DNA from: UMGS1071 sp045638545
Lineage (GTDB): Bacteria > Bacillota > Clostridia > Oscillospirales > Acutalibacteraceae
DNA: 26,279 nt
Direction of reading: 5' to 3'
NCBI GenBank assembly: GCA_045638545.1
Contig: JAZUBL010000001.1
Coordinates: 1-26,279, forward strand
The notes beneath the pieces were generated by a model that did not search any database, was not told the DNA's origin, and saw nothing but the letters and a program-made list of their open reading frames with translations. Position 1 is the stretch's first letter. Every line of letters starts with the position of its first letter. Of the stretch, positions 1 to 7,740 are shown piece by piece. A program made the translations under genes and the position numbers.

Positions 1-1
1 A

Positions 2-1036
2 CGATCCGACTTAGAGGTGCCGGCACAGCGTCGTCTTGGCAATGGAAAATTCCTGAAAATCGTCGGCGCAAAAGAAAATAATCTGCAGAACGTAACAGTC
101 CAGATCCCATTGGGAACATTGACCTGTATCACTGGTATCTCCGGATCGGGTAAGTCTTCTCTGATTAACGAGGTTCTTTATAAGCATCTTGCCTCGGAGC
201 TGAACGGTGCCAGACCGCGCCCTGGCAAATTTAAGGAAATTCAGGGACTGGAGCATCTGGATAAAGTAATTCAGATCAACCAGTCACCGATCGGCCGCAC
301 ACCGCGTTCCAATCCGGCAACCTATACCGGCCTGTTTACCGATATTCGTGACCTGTTTGCATCAACACAGGAAGCAAAGATCCGCGGCTTTGCGCCGGGC
401 AGATTTTCCTTCAACGTCAAAGGCGGACGCTGCGAAGCCTGTCAGGGTGATGGCATTCTGAAAATTGAAATGCATTTCCTGCCGGACGTGTATGTACCAT
501 GTGATCTTTGCAAGGGTAAACGGTATAACAGAGAGACGCTGGAAGTAAAATATAAAGGTAAGAGCATCAGCGATGTGCTGGATATGACAGTGGAAGAAGG
601 TCTGGAATTTTTCTCCAATCTGCCGAAAATCAAGCGCAAGCTGCAGACGCTCTATGACGTTGGTCTCAACTATATCAAAATTGGTCAGGCATCTACAACA
701 CTCTCCGGCGGCGAAGCGCAGCGCGTAAAACTGGCAACAGAGCTTTCCAAGCGGCCGACAGGAAAGACCATCTACATTCTGGACGAGCCTACCACTGGTC
801 TGCATATAGCAGACGTTCATCGCCTTATCGATGTGCTGCAGAAGCTGGTGGATACCGGCAATACGGTAGTAGTGATCGAGCATAATCTGGATCTGATCAA
901 GACTGCGGACCACATTATTGATCTTGGCCCGGAGGGCGGAAACAAAGGCGGTACCATTGTTGCAGCTGGCACACCGGAGGAAGTTGCGGCTGTAGAAGGC
1001 TCTTATACAGGTCAGTATTTAAAGAAACTTCTGTAA
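2..1036 (+). CDS. uvrA: UvrABC system protein A, C-terminal part (5' truncated)
   Basis: UvrA is the damage-sensing ATPase of nucleotide excision repair; it loads UvrB at DNA lesions. The window holds only the C-terminal half: the frame is open from base 2, so the GTG at 17 is an internal codon and not a start. The second ABC module is complete. It has a Walker A motif (GISGSGKSS, about nt 134-160), a zinc-finger CEAC...CDLC pair (about nt 431-512), an ABC signature LSGGEAQR (about nt 704-727) and a Walker B ILDEPTTGLH (about nt 776-805). The protein ends in a typical UvrA tail (TGQYLKKLL). No clear terminator follows, so some readthrough into the next operon is possible. Recognition is secure; only the N-terminal half lies outside the window. 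Confidence 0.97.
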   Translation, partial: RSDLEVPAQRRLGNGKFLKIVGAKENNLQNVTVQIPLGTLTCITGISGSGKSSLINEVLYKHLASELNGARPRPGKFKEIQGLEHLDKVIQINQSPIGRTPRSNPATYTGLFTDIRDLFASTQEAKIRGFAPGRFSFNVKGGRCEACQGDGILKIEMHFLPDVYVPCDLCKGKRYNRETLEVKYKGKSISDVLDMTVEEGLEFFSNLPKIKRKLQTLYDVGLNYIKIGQASTTLSGGEAQRVKLATELSKRPTGKTIYILDEPTTGLHIADVHRLIDVLQKLVDTGNTVVVIEHNLDLIKTADHIIDLGPEGGNKGGTIVAAGTPEEVAAVEGSYTGQYLKKLL

Positions 1037-1103
1037 TTTGTACGAATAAGCGAATTTTTTGCTGTTAATATGGTAAAAGCGTCAATTGTTCACATTCTAT
1101 TAA

Positions 1104-1132
1104 TTACTTATATGATGCAAATGTAGTACAAT
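1104..1132 (+). promoter_or_regulatory. Candidate sigma-A promoter for the DUF5685-murT-gatD operon
   Basis: TTACTT (1104-1109) and TACAAT (1127-1132) are separated by exactly 17 bases in the AT-rich gap after uvrA. Transcription would start near 1139, about 25 bases before the first start codon. This is inferred from consensus match and position only. Confidence 0.5.
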
Positions 1133-1164
1133 GAATGTATATATCATTTTGAGGATGTTGTTAT

Positions 1165-2046
1165 TTGTTTGGCTATATCAAACCGGAGCACGGTGAACTC
1201 CTTGTAAAAGAATATGAACAATATAAGGGCGTTTACTGTGGTCTCTGCAAAGCGCTGGGTAAGTATTACGGACGCATTTCGCGGATGACGCTCAGTTACG
1301 ACTGCACGTTTCTCTCGCTGTTTTTGCTTGGTGTGCAGCCGGAATGTACAAAGTTTCATAAAGGCCGCTGTGTGGTAAATCCGTTGAAGAAGTGTACCTT
1401 CTGCACCGGGCATACAGAGGTGCTGCAATTGCCGTCGGCATTGTCTGTGATTTCTATGTATCACAAGCTGAAAGACGACATTGCAGACGGTGGGTTCCTC
1501 AGCAAAATGCGTTCCTATGCACTGATGCCGCTGGCAAAACGGCCTTACAAAAAGGCCAGCAGAGATTATCCGGAGCTGGCGAAGATTCTGGATGAAATGA
1601 CAGAGGCGCAGAAACTGGTGGAGCAGAGCACGAAGGAGCCGTCTCTGGATCGCTGTGCAGAACCTTCGGCGCAGATGCTGAAGCAGGTATTTGCTCTGAC
1701 AGCAAACGATCCGCAGGCAAAGCTGATTTATGAAACAATCGGCTATTTTGCAGGCAAGTGGATTTATGTGATCGATGCTGCAGATGACCTGGAAGATGAC
1801 CTGAAAGATGGTTCTTTCAATCCGCTGATCGGGATGATGCAGCTGACAAAAGATTCCCCAAAAGAAGAGATACAGAAAGCGAAAGAGTATTGCAACGGTG
1901 TGCTGAATATGTGCCTGTCGCAAATCATTGCATCGGTGAATTTAATCCATTTTTATCACTTTGGTTCGATTATTGAGAACATTGTGGAAAAAGGGTTGCC
2001 GGAGATGCAAAAAAAGCTGCTGTTTGAAAAGGAGAAAAATACATGA
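1165..2046 (+). CDS. DUF5685-like protein of unknown function with two DDxxD motifs
   Basis: I recognise this as resembling the DUF5685 family of Clostridia from its opening (MFGYIKP) and the YCGLCKALGKYYG segment; the biochemical role is unknown. The start is TTG at 1165, chosen because GAGGA at 1151-1155 lies 9 bases upstream and the family begins at this point. The 293-residue protein has no signal peptide. It is helix-rich, with CGLC (25-28) and a second cysteine cluster (C61, C69, C77, C80). Two acidic motifs stand out: DDIAD (104-108) and DDLED (207-211), the latter inside a DAADDLEDD stretch followed by a GSFNP turn. That spacing and style recall class I isoprenoid synthases such as the squalene/phytoene synthases, but this is inference only. 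It overlaps the J-domain gene by four bases (ATGA), implying coupled translation and a shared task. Family membership is fairly sure; function is open. Confidence 0.8.
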   Translation: MFGYIKPEHGELLVKEYEQYKGVYCGLCKALGKYYGRISRMTLSYDCTFLSLFLLGVQPECTKFHKGRCVVNPLKKCTFCTGHTEVLQLPSALSVISMYHKLKDDIADGGFLSKMRSYALMPLAKRPYKKASRDYPELAKILDEMTEAQKLVEQSTKEPSLDRCAEPSAQMLKQVFALTANDPQAKLIYETIGYFAGKWIYVIDAADDLEDDLKDGSFNPLIGMMQLTKDSPKEEIQKAKEYCNGVLNMCLSQIIASVNLIHFYHFGSIIENIVEKGLPEMQKKLLFEKEKNT

Positions 2047-2726
2047 CCGACCCATATAAAATTCTTGAAATTTCCCCGAATGCAACCGACGATGAGGTAA
2101 AAGAAGCTTATCGTAAGATGGCAAAAAAATACCATCCGGATAACTATGCGGGGAGCCCATTAGCGGATCTGGCCAATGAAAAAATGAAGGAAGTCAATGA
2201 GGCTTATGATAAGATTTTAAACGATCGTAAGCAGGCAAGAAATGCAGGCTCCGGCTCCAGTTCCGGCAGCACCGGCAATGCCGGCGGCAGCTCTGGTTCT
2301 TATAATTATGGTTATGGCTATGGCGGCTCCGCAGGCGGTTATGCCGGCAGCTCTAACTTTAATGACGTCCGTAACCTGATTAACAGTAACAGAATTGCAG
2401 ATGCTGAGCAGATTCTCAACGGCGTTCCACAGGATCGCAGAAACGCTGAGTGGCACTTTCTGAAAGGCGCTGTTTCTGCAAAGCGCGGCTGGTATGACGA
2501 TGCATTCCGTTACGTTTCCACTGCAGTACAGATGGACCCGAACAATGCGGAGTACCGTATGCTGTTTAATCAGCTGAACAATTCCCGCAATGGTGCATAT
2601 GGCGGTTACAACCCGAATATGCAGATGCAGCAGAGAGGCTGCACCGGCTGTGACGTTTGTTCTGGTTTGCTGTGTGCTGACTGCTGCTGCGAGTGCTTTG
2701 GCGGCGACTGTATCCGCGGCTGCTAA
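2043..2726 (+). CDS. J-domain protein with Gly-rich linker, TPR-like repeat and Cys-rich tail
   Basis: This is a DnaJ-type co-chaperone that should stimulate an Hsp70 (DnaK) ATPase. The N-terminal J domain (about 1-65) carries the essential HPD tripeptide at 31-33. A Gly/Ser/Tyr-rich flexible linker (about 70-105) follows. Then comes a helical segment (about 108-180) that looks like one or two TPR units (AEWHFLKGAVSAKRGWYDDA). The last 28 residues (200-227) contain ten cysteines, suggesting metal binding or disulfides. That is not the CxxCxGxG zinc centre of true DnaJ, so this is a specialised J protein and not dnaJ itself. It overlaps the DUF5685-like gene by ATGA and is followed 12 bases later by a membrane protein gene. 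The client is unknown; the DUF5685-like neighbour is the obvious candidate. Confidence 0.87.
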   Translation: MTDPYKILEISPNATDDEVKEAYRKMAKKYHPDNYAGSPLADLANEKMKEVNEAYDKILNDRKQARNAGSGSSSGSTGNAGGSSGSYNYGYGYGGSAGGYAGSSNFNDVRNLINSNRIADAEQILNGVPQDRRNAEWHFLKGAVSAKRGWYDDAFRYVSTAVQMDPNNAEYRMLFNQLNNSRNGAYGGYNPNMQMQQRGCTGCDVCSGLLCADCCCECFGGDCIRGC

Positions 2727-2738
2727 AAGGGGGCACCT

Positions 2739-3278
2739 ATGAATCGTTCCATTCAAGTAGCATTTTGCGGTATCACAGCAGCGCTTAGCACTGTAATTAT
2801 GCTGATTGCCGGCTTTGTGCCGACAGCCAGCTATGCACTGCCGGCTCTGGCCGGCGTTTTTGCAATTGCCATCGTCATCGAGCTGAATGTTGGCTGGGCA
2901 TTTGCCTCTTTTGTGGTTTCGTCTATTATTTCAGCGCTGATCGTACCAGATAAGAGCGCAGCGCTGCTATACATTATATTCTTCGGGTTCTACCCGATTT
3001 TAAAAGCGATTTTTGAGCGAATCAAAGTGAAGGTTATCGCTTACCTGTTAAAGTTTGCGGTATTCAATGCAGCGGCTATCGGCGCATATTTTATTGCCAT
3101 CTGGTTGCTGGCATTGAAACCGGAAACCCTTGTGATTTTCGGCATCAGCATTCCATGGGTACTGCTGATTATCGCAAATGCGATTTTTATTGTTTATGAT
3201 TTTGCCCTTTCCGGCCTGGTAGTGGCATACTATAAACGACTGCATCCGATTTTTTCAAGATGGATGATGAAAAAATAA
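2739..3278 (+). CDS. Small multi-pass membrane protein, ECF S-component-like
   Basis: A 179-residue integral membrane protein of unknown substrate. Hydrophobic segments occur at roughly 8-30, 34-52, 53-70, 74-92, 103-128 and 133-162, and the tail is basic (RWMMKK). The layout of about six short helices with small residues resembles the substrate-binding S subunits of ECF vitamin transporters, but no diagnostic motif is visible and no ECF ATPase gene is nearby. Start ATG 2739 has AAGGGGG about 8 bases upstream. It sits between the J-domain gene and murT (23-base gap), so it may take part in a membrane or envelope task with them. Treat the transporter idea as a fold-level guess. Confidence 0.72.
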   Translation: MNRSIQVAFCGITAALSTVIMLIAGFVPTASYALPALAGVFAIAIVIELNVGWAFASFVVSSIISALIVPDKSAALLYIIFFGFYPILKAIFERIKVKVIAYLLKFAVFNAAAIGAYFIAIWLLALKPETLVIFGISIPWVLLIIANAIFIVYDFALSGLVVAYYKRLHPIFSRWMMKK

Positions 3279-3301
3279 TTGAATTTATTTGGGGGAATAC
3301 G

Positions 3302-4672
3302 ATGAGTCTGAAAACTGCGCTGTCAGTATCAGCCTGCAAGGCAAGTTGTTCACTGCTGAGAAAAATGAAAAAAGGCGGCACCACCACACCGGGTAAGATT
3401 GCAATGAAAATCAACCCGACTGTTCTGCGCGAGCTTGCAAAAGGAATGAAGGTAACTGTGGTAACCGGTACCAACGGCAAAACTACCACTGCCCGCATGA
3501 TCGATGCTGCCATGGAAAAAGCTGGTCTTCGCTACTTTGCAAACCGTTCCGGCGCAAACCTGCTGCCAGGTATCGTTACTGTGTTCAGCGAGAACGCATC
3601 TTTTACCGGCAAGCGCAAGCATACACATGCGCTGATTGAATGCGACGAAGCAGCATTCCGTCTGGTAAGCAAATATCTCAATCCGCAGTGCATCGTTGTA
3701 ACCAACGTATTCCGTGATCAGCAGGACCGTTTTGGTGACGTAAACAACACCATCGACCTGATCACAGCCGGCATTAAGAATTCTCCAAATGCCGTTGTCT
3801 GCCTCAACGCAGACTGCTCTCTCACTGCTTCTATTGCGGAGCGTGTTGACAATAAAATTGTTTATTTCGGTCTCGATACACCGATTTATCAGAACACACC
3901 AACAGAAGCATCCGAGGCGCCATACTGCCTCCACTGCGGCCACGAATACAAGTACGATTACATTACTTACGGCCATCTTGGCGGCTTCTACTGCGAAAAC
4001 TGCGGCTACAGACGCCAGCCAACCGGCGTAGCGGCTTCCGCTGTGCTTGGTTCCGATCTGGATCACTCCGACATCCAGCTGAAGATTTTCAAGAACACTT
4101 ATGACTGCCGGATCAATCTTCCGGGCGGCTATAACATCTACAATGCTGTTTCTGCAGCAGCAGCCTGCAAGGTGATCGGTATTCCGGATAAAGTGACCGT
4201 TGATGCGCTTGGTTCTTTCAGCTGCGGTTTTGGCCGTATGGAAAAGGTTTCTGTCAACGGTACTGATATCCGTATGATCCTTGTTAAGAACCCAACCGGC
4301 TGCAATCAGGCACTGAACTTCGTAACAAACGTGCAGGAGCCAACAACACTGGTATTCTCTCTTAATGATAAAGAGGGTGACGGTACCGATATCTCCTGGA
4401 TCTGGGATACAGATTACGAGAAGATCCTCAGCATGGGGGACAACCTGAAGAAGATCTATGTTTCCGGCAGCCGTATTGATGATATGGCAGTGCGTCTCAA
4501 GTATGCAGGCATTCCGGAAAATAAGATCATTCGCGAAAGAGACTACGACCGTCTGTTCCAGCGTCTTGTAGCAGAGAAGGGCAACGTGTGCATTCTCCCA
4601 ACCTACAGCGCAATGCTGGAAATGCGCGGCAAGATGAGCAAGCTGACAGATATTAAAGATATCTGGGAATAA
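3302..4672 (+). CDS. murT: Lipid II isoglutaminyl synthase, MurT subunit
   Basis: MurT is the Mur-ligase-type subunit that, with GatD, amidates the D-glutamate of lipid II to D-isoglutamine on the cytoplasmic face of the membrane. Visible features from ATG 3302 (456 residues): P-loop GTNGKTT (56-62), an inserted Cys4 zinc ribbon (C209, C212, C231, C234), a central Mur ligase domain, and the C-terminal MurT domain with ND...DGTDISWIWD (355-370), the region holding the catalytic aspartate in characterised MurT. The frame extends upstream to 3260, but that would overlap the previous gene. ATG 3302 has GGGGGA at 3291-3296 at proper distance and yields the normal family N-terminus (LKTALSVSACKASCSLLRK). 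gatD follows after 12 bases, the usual pair order. Confidence 0.95.
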   Translation: MSLKTALSVSACKASCSLLRKMKKGGTTTPGKIAMKINPTVLRELAKGMKVTVVTGTNGKTTTARMIDAAMEKAGLRYFANRSGANLLPGIVTVFSENASFTGKRKHTHALIECDEAAFRLVSKYLNPQCIVVTNVFRDQQDRFGDVNNTIDLITAGIKNSPNAVVCLNADCSLTASIAERVDNKIVYFGLDTPIYQNTPTEASEAPYCLHCGHEYKYDYITYGHLGGFYCENCGYRRQPTGVAASAVLGSDLDHSDIQLKIFKNTYDCRINLPGGYNIYNAVSAAAACKVIGIPDKVTVDALGSFSCGFGRMEKVSVNGTDIRMILVKNPTGCNQALNFVTNVQEPTTLVFSLNDKEGDGTDISWIWDTDYEKILSMGDNLKKIYVSGSRIDDMAVRLKYAGIPENKIIRERDYDRLFQRLVAEKGNVCILPTYSAMLEMRGKMSKLTDIKDIWE

Positions 4673-4684
4673 GGAGGAGCGGCA

Positions 4685-5416
4685 ATGAGCAATTTTGAAA
4701 TTAACATTTGTCATCTGTATCCGGATCTCATGAATCTTTATGGTGACAGAGGCAACATCATCGCCATGCAGCGCAGACTGGAATGGCGCGGCATCCGTGC
4801 CAATGTAACAGAGGTCAGCATCGGTGATCCGCTCAACTGGCAGGATTACGACATTTTCTTCATCGGCGGCGGCCAGGAGTTTGAGCAGAAGGCGCTGCTG
4901 GATGATATTCACTCCGGTAAAGGCGATGCGATCAAAGCAGCGATTGAAGCAGGCAAAGTATTCCTGACAGTCTGCGGCGGTTATCAGCTGCTGGCAAAAG
5001 ATTACATCAGCCCGGAAGGAAAGAAGCTGAACCTCATCGGCGCCATTGATATGCATGTTAAGGGCGGCAAAGAGCGTCTGGTAGGCAACTACATGTTCCA
5101 GATGGCAAACGGCAATAAAGTGGTTGCATTCGAAAACCACGCAAGCCGCACCTTCCTTGGTCAGGGCGTTAAGCCGCTGGGCAAGGTACTCTCCGGTAAG
5201 GGCAACAACGGTCAGGACGGTACAGAAGGCGTTCGCTATAAGAATGTATTCGGTACTTACGGCCACGGTTCTCTGCTGCCGAAGAATCCGGCTCTCTGCG
5301 ATCTGCTGCTGAAGCTGGCAATCGATGCAAAATATCCGGGGCTGGAACTGCAGCCGCTGGAAGATAAGTTTGAAAAAGCAGCCCATCACTATATGGTGGA
5401 GCGTCTTTCTAAATAA
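4685..5416 (+). CDS. gatD: Lipid II isoglutaminyl synthase, glutamine amidotransferase subunit GatD
   Basis: GatD is a class I (CobB/CobQ-like) glutaminase that releases ammonia for MurT. At 243 residues it has normal family length. The nucleophile is C97 in TVCGGYQLL and the catalytic histidine is H194 in YGHGSLLPKNP. As is normal in this family no third triad acid is obvious. Other family signatures are the N-terminal HLYPDLMNLYGDRGN (10-24) and GGGQEFEQ (61-68). Start ATG 4685 follows AAGGAGG (4672-4678) at good spacing. It is the last gene before a strong terminator. Amidation of lipid II matters for peptidoglycan cross-linking in Gram-positives, which fits a Clostridia host. Confidence 0.95.
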   Translation: MSNFEINICHLYPDLMNLYGDRGNIIAMQRRLEWRGIRANVTEVSIGDPLNWQDYDIFFIGGGQEFEQKALLDDIHSGKGDAIKAAIEAGKVFLTVCGGYQLLAKDYISPEGKKLNLIGAIDMHVKGGKERLVGNYMFQMANGNKVVAFENHASRTFLGQGVKPLGKVLSGKGNNGQDGTEGVRYKNVFGTYGHGSLLPKNPALCDLLLKLAIDAKYPGLELQPLEDKFEKAAHHYMVERLSK

Positions 5417-5431
5417 TTTTTGCTGAAAAGT

Positions 5432-5459
5432 AAGTCCCTGTATATGCAGGGACTTTTTT
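5432..5459 (+). terminator. Rho-independent terminator after gatD
   Basis: AAGTCCCTG (5432-5440) pairs perfectly with CAGGGACTT (5447-5455) across a 6-base loop and runs into TTTTTT. It closes the DUF5685-gatD operon. Confidence 0.93.
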
Positions 5460-5528
5460 CTATGGAATTAAAATGCAATACAACGGACATTGACTTGCAG
5501 AAAATGGGAGAAATCGTCATTCTGTCCC

Positions 5529-5557
5529 TTGCTTTTTGCAGGAAAAGGCATTACAAT
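5529..5557 (+). promoter_or_regulatory. Candidate sigma-A promoter for the rpiR-baiN-cmk-plsC-ispH operon
   Basis: TTGCTT (5529-5534), 17-base spacer, TACAAT (5552-5557). The predicted start is near 5564, giving a leader of about 43 bases before the ATG at 5607. Confidence 0.6.
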
Positions 5558-5606
5558 GAAAGAGTATATATTTTGACATTTTGAAGAGCAAAGAGGTAGT
5601 TTCTGT

Positions 5607-6479
5607 ATGAATAGCCTGTTAACAGTACGAATTAAACGAAAGATGGCAACTTTTTCCAAAGGACAGAAGTTGATTGCACAGTATATTTTAGAACATTATG
5701 ACAAAGTAGCGTTTATGACTGCTTCCAAGCTGGGCGCAACAGTCGGTGTCAGTGAGTCTACGGTTGTCCGCTTTGCTACAGAGGTTGGGTATGCCGGTTA
5801 TCCGGAACTGCAGAAAGCAGTGCAGGAGATGATCCGCAACAAAATGACCTCCCTGCAAAGACTGGAAATGGCAGCGAACATGGGAGATTCTGACAAAGTT
5901 CTCAACTCTATTCTGAGCAATGATATTGAAATGATCCGTCAGACAATGGAAGAAACCTGTCAGCATTCGTTTTACCGTGCCGCAGAGGCAATTGCAGAGG
6001 CGAGAAAAGTATATGTAATCGGTGCGAGAAGCTCACAGGCTCTGGCAGCATTCCTTTCTTATTATCTCAATTTCATTGTAGATAACGTTGTGCCGATCAA
6101 CGTAACAAGTGAAGAGGAAATTTTTGAACAGATGATCCGCATTGACAGCCGCGACGCTGTAATTGGCATCAGCTTCCCGCGTTACTCCACAAAAGCAGTT
6201 AAGGCACTGGATTTTGCATCCTCCCGCGGTGCGAAGGTGGTTGCTATTACAGACAGCGCAGTGTCTCCGCTGAGCGAGTCGGCAGACTATCTGCTCCTTG
6301 CCCGCAGCGATATGGCTTCTTTTGTTGACACACTGGTGGCGCCGCTGAGTCTGATCAATGCATTGATCGTTGCAATTGCAATTAAGAAAAAAGAAGAAGT
6401 AGCAGACCTGTTCCAGAAGCTGGAAGATATCTGGGATGCTTATGAAGTTTACGAAAAGGTGGAAGAACGGTTAAATTGA
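5607..6479 (+). CDS. MurR/RpiR-family transcriptional regulator
   Basis: A sugar-phosphate-sensing transcription factor of 290 residues. The N-terminal RpiR-type helix-turn-helix spans about 1-80, with the recognition stretch TASKLGATVGVSESTVVRFATEVGY (about 38-62). A SIS domain follows (about 125-265), with YVIGARSSQALA and the phosphosugar loop region ISFPRYSTKAVKA. SIS domains bind phosphorylated sugars, which is presumably how it senses its signal; the effector here is unknown. It is the first gene after a terminator and promoter, overlaps the BaiN-like gene, and may regulate its own operon. Nothing sugar-catabolic is adjacent, so its regulon cannot be read from context. Start ATG 5607 has AGAGG (5592-5596) ten bases upstream. 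Confidence 0.9.
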   Translation: MNSLLTVRIKRKMATFSKGQKLIAQYILEHYDKVAFMTASKLGATVGVSESTVVRFATEVGYAGYPELQKAVQEMIRNKMTSLQRLEMAANMGDSDKVLNSILSNDIEMIRQTMEETCQHSFYRAAEAIAEARKVYVIGARSSQALAAFLSYYLNFIVDNVVPINVTSEEEIFEQMIRIDSRDAVIGISFPRYSTKAVKALDFASSRGAKVVAITDSAVSPLSESADYLLLARSDMASFVDTLVAPLSLINALIVAIAIKKKEEVADLFQKLEDIWDAYEVYEKVEERLN

Positions 6480-7720
6480 TGGATATGCAATATGATGTAT
6501 TAGTAATCGGCGGCGGTGCAGCAGGCACCATTGCTGCTGGTACAAGCGCAGAAAATGGATATCGCACAGCACTGCTGGAGAAAAACAGCCGCCTTGGCAG
6601 AAAAGTTCTGGTTACAGGCAAAGGCCGCTGCAACATCTGCAACAACTGCGATGTAAATACTGTAATTGAAAATGTACCGACAAACCCTAGATTTTTATAT
6701 AGTGCTCTTGCAAAATTCCCACCGAGAGAGGTCATTGAATTTTTTGAAGATCTTGGCCTCCCGCTGAAAACAGAACGCGGAAACCGTGTGTTCCCACAGT
6801 CTGACAGAGCCATGGACGTGGTAGATACGCTGACCTCTTACGTAAAGCACAGCGGTGCAAAAATCCTCCAGGGAGAAGCTGACCAGCTGCTTATTGAGGA
6901 CGGCGCAGTAAAGGGTGTAGAGCTGAAAGACGGCAGAGTAATTCACGCAGATAACGTGATCATCTGCTGCGGCGGTGTTTCTTATCCGGGTACCGGCTCT
7001 ACTGGTGATGGCTATCGCCTTGCAATGCAGGCTGGCCATACGATTGTACCAACAAGACCATCTCTTGTACCGCTGGTAGCTTACGGCACAGACTGCAGCG
7101 CCATGCAGGGTCTGGCGCTGAAAAACATCAGTGTGAAAGTGCGCCATGCAGAAAAGAAAACTGTTGTGTTTGAAGATTTCGGTGAAATGCTCTTTACACA
7201 CTTTGGCCTTTCCGGTCCTGTTATTTTAAGCGCAAGCAGCCATATGCAGGACATGGAAGCCGGCAAGTACGAGCTTTCTATCGACCTGAAACCGGCCCTC
7301 AGCGAGGAGCAGCTGGACCTGCGTCTGCAGCGTGATTTTGAGAAGAACCTGAACAAAGACTTTATTAATGCACTGAATGAACTGCTGCCAAGAAAGATGA
7401 TTCCTGTTATGGTAAAGTATTCCGGCATTGCACCGGACACCAAGTGCAACCAGATCACCAGAGAACAGCGCCGTGAGCTTTTAAATCAGCTGAAGAACTT
7501 TACTGTTCTTATCAAAGGCTTCCGCCCGATTGATGAGGCGATCATTACATCCGGCGGTGTTTCCACAAAAGAGATCAGCCCGAAAACCATGGCATCCAAG
7601 CTGGTTTCCGGTCTGTACTTTGCCGGTGAAGTCATTGACGTAGACGCATATACCGGCGGTTTTAATTTACAGATTGCATTTTCTACCGGAAAGCTGGCAG
7701 GCGATTCGGTTTATCAATAA
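6479..7720 (+). CDS. BaiN/HI0933-like NAD(P)/FAD-dependent oxidoreductase
   Basis: A flavoprotein of the HI0933/YhiN/BaiN family (often named 'aminoacetone oxidase family FAD-binding enzyme'). Most members lack a proven substrate; BaiN of Clostridium scindens acts in bile acid 7-dehydroxylation, but that role should not be transferred to this copy. Visible: dinucleotide fold GGGAAG (11-16), the family hallmark GKGRCNICNN, and the C-terminal TSGGVSTKEISPKTMASK plus GLYFAGEVIDVDAYTGGFNLQIAFSTG that closes the FAD site. Start ATG 6479 overlaps the rpiR stop as TGATG with GGTGGAAG upstream; TTG 6476 and ATG 6485 are alternatives. The cmk gene follows 20 bases later, a pairing I recall as common in Clostridia. 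Confidence 0.92.
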   Translation: MDMQYDVLVIGGGAAGTIAAGTSAENGYRTALLEKNSRLGRKVLVTGKGRCNICNNCDVNTVIENVPTNPRFLYSALAKFPPREVIEFFEDLGLPLKTERGNRVFPQSDRAMDVVDTLTSYVKHSGAKILQGEADQLLIEDGAVKGVELKDGRVIHADNVIICCGGVSYPGTGSTGDGYRLAMQAGHTIVPTRPSLVPLVAYGTDCSAMQGLALKNISVKVRHAEKKTVVFEDFGEMLFTHFGLSGPVILSASSHMQDMEAGKYELSIDLKPALSEEQLDLRLQRDFEKNLNKDFINALNELLPRKMIPVMVKYSGIAPDTKCNQITREQRRELLNQLKNFTVLIKGFRPIDEAIITSGGVSTKEISPKTMASKLVSGLYFAGEVIDVDAYTGGFNLQIAFSTGKLAGDSVYQ

Positions 7721-7740
7721 TATTCAAGGAGGCTGCGAAT

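Noticed and set aside
17..1036. GTG at 17 as the start of a short UvrA-like gene
   Set aside because: The frame is open to the window edge with UvrA-like residues before it and no ribosome binding site; the gene is simply cut off.
2250..2370. Repetitive Gly/Ser/Tyr codons in the J-domain gene as a tandem DNA repeat
   Set aside because: The units are irregular at DNA level and encode a normal flexible linker of J proteins.
3350..5389. A 679-residue open frame on the minus strand across murT and gatD
   Set aside because: It lies opposite two unmistakable conserved genes, lacks recognisable domains and is cysteine/histidine-rich in the way antisense frames of this codon usage are. Similar open antisense frames occur opposite rpsA and the TsaD paralog.
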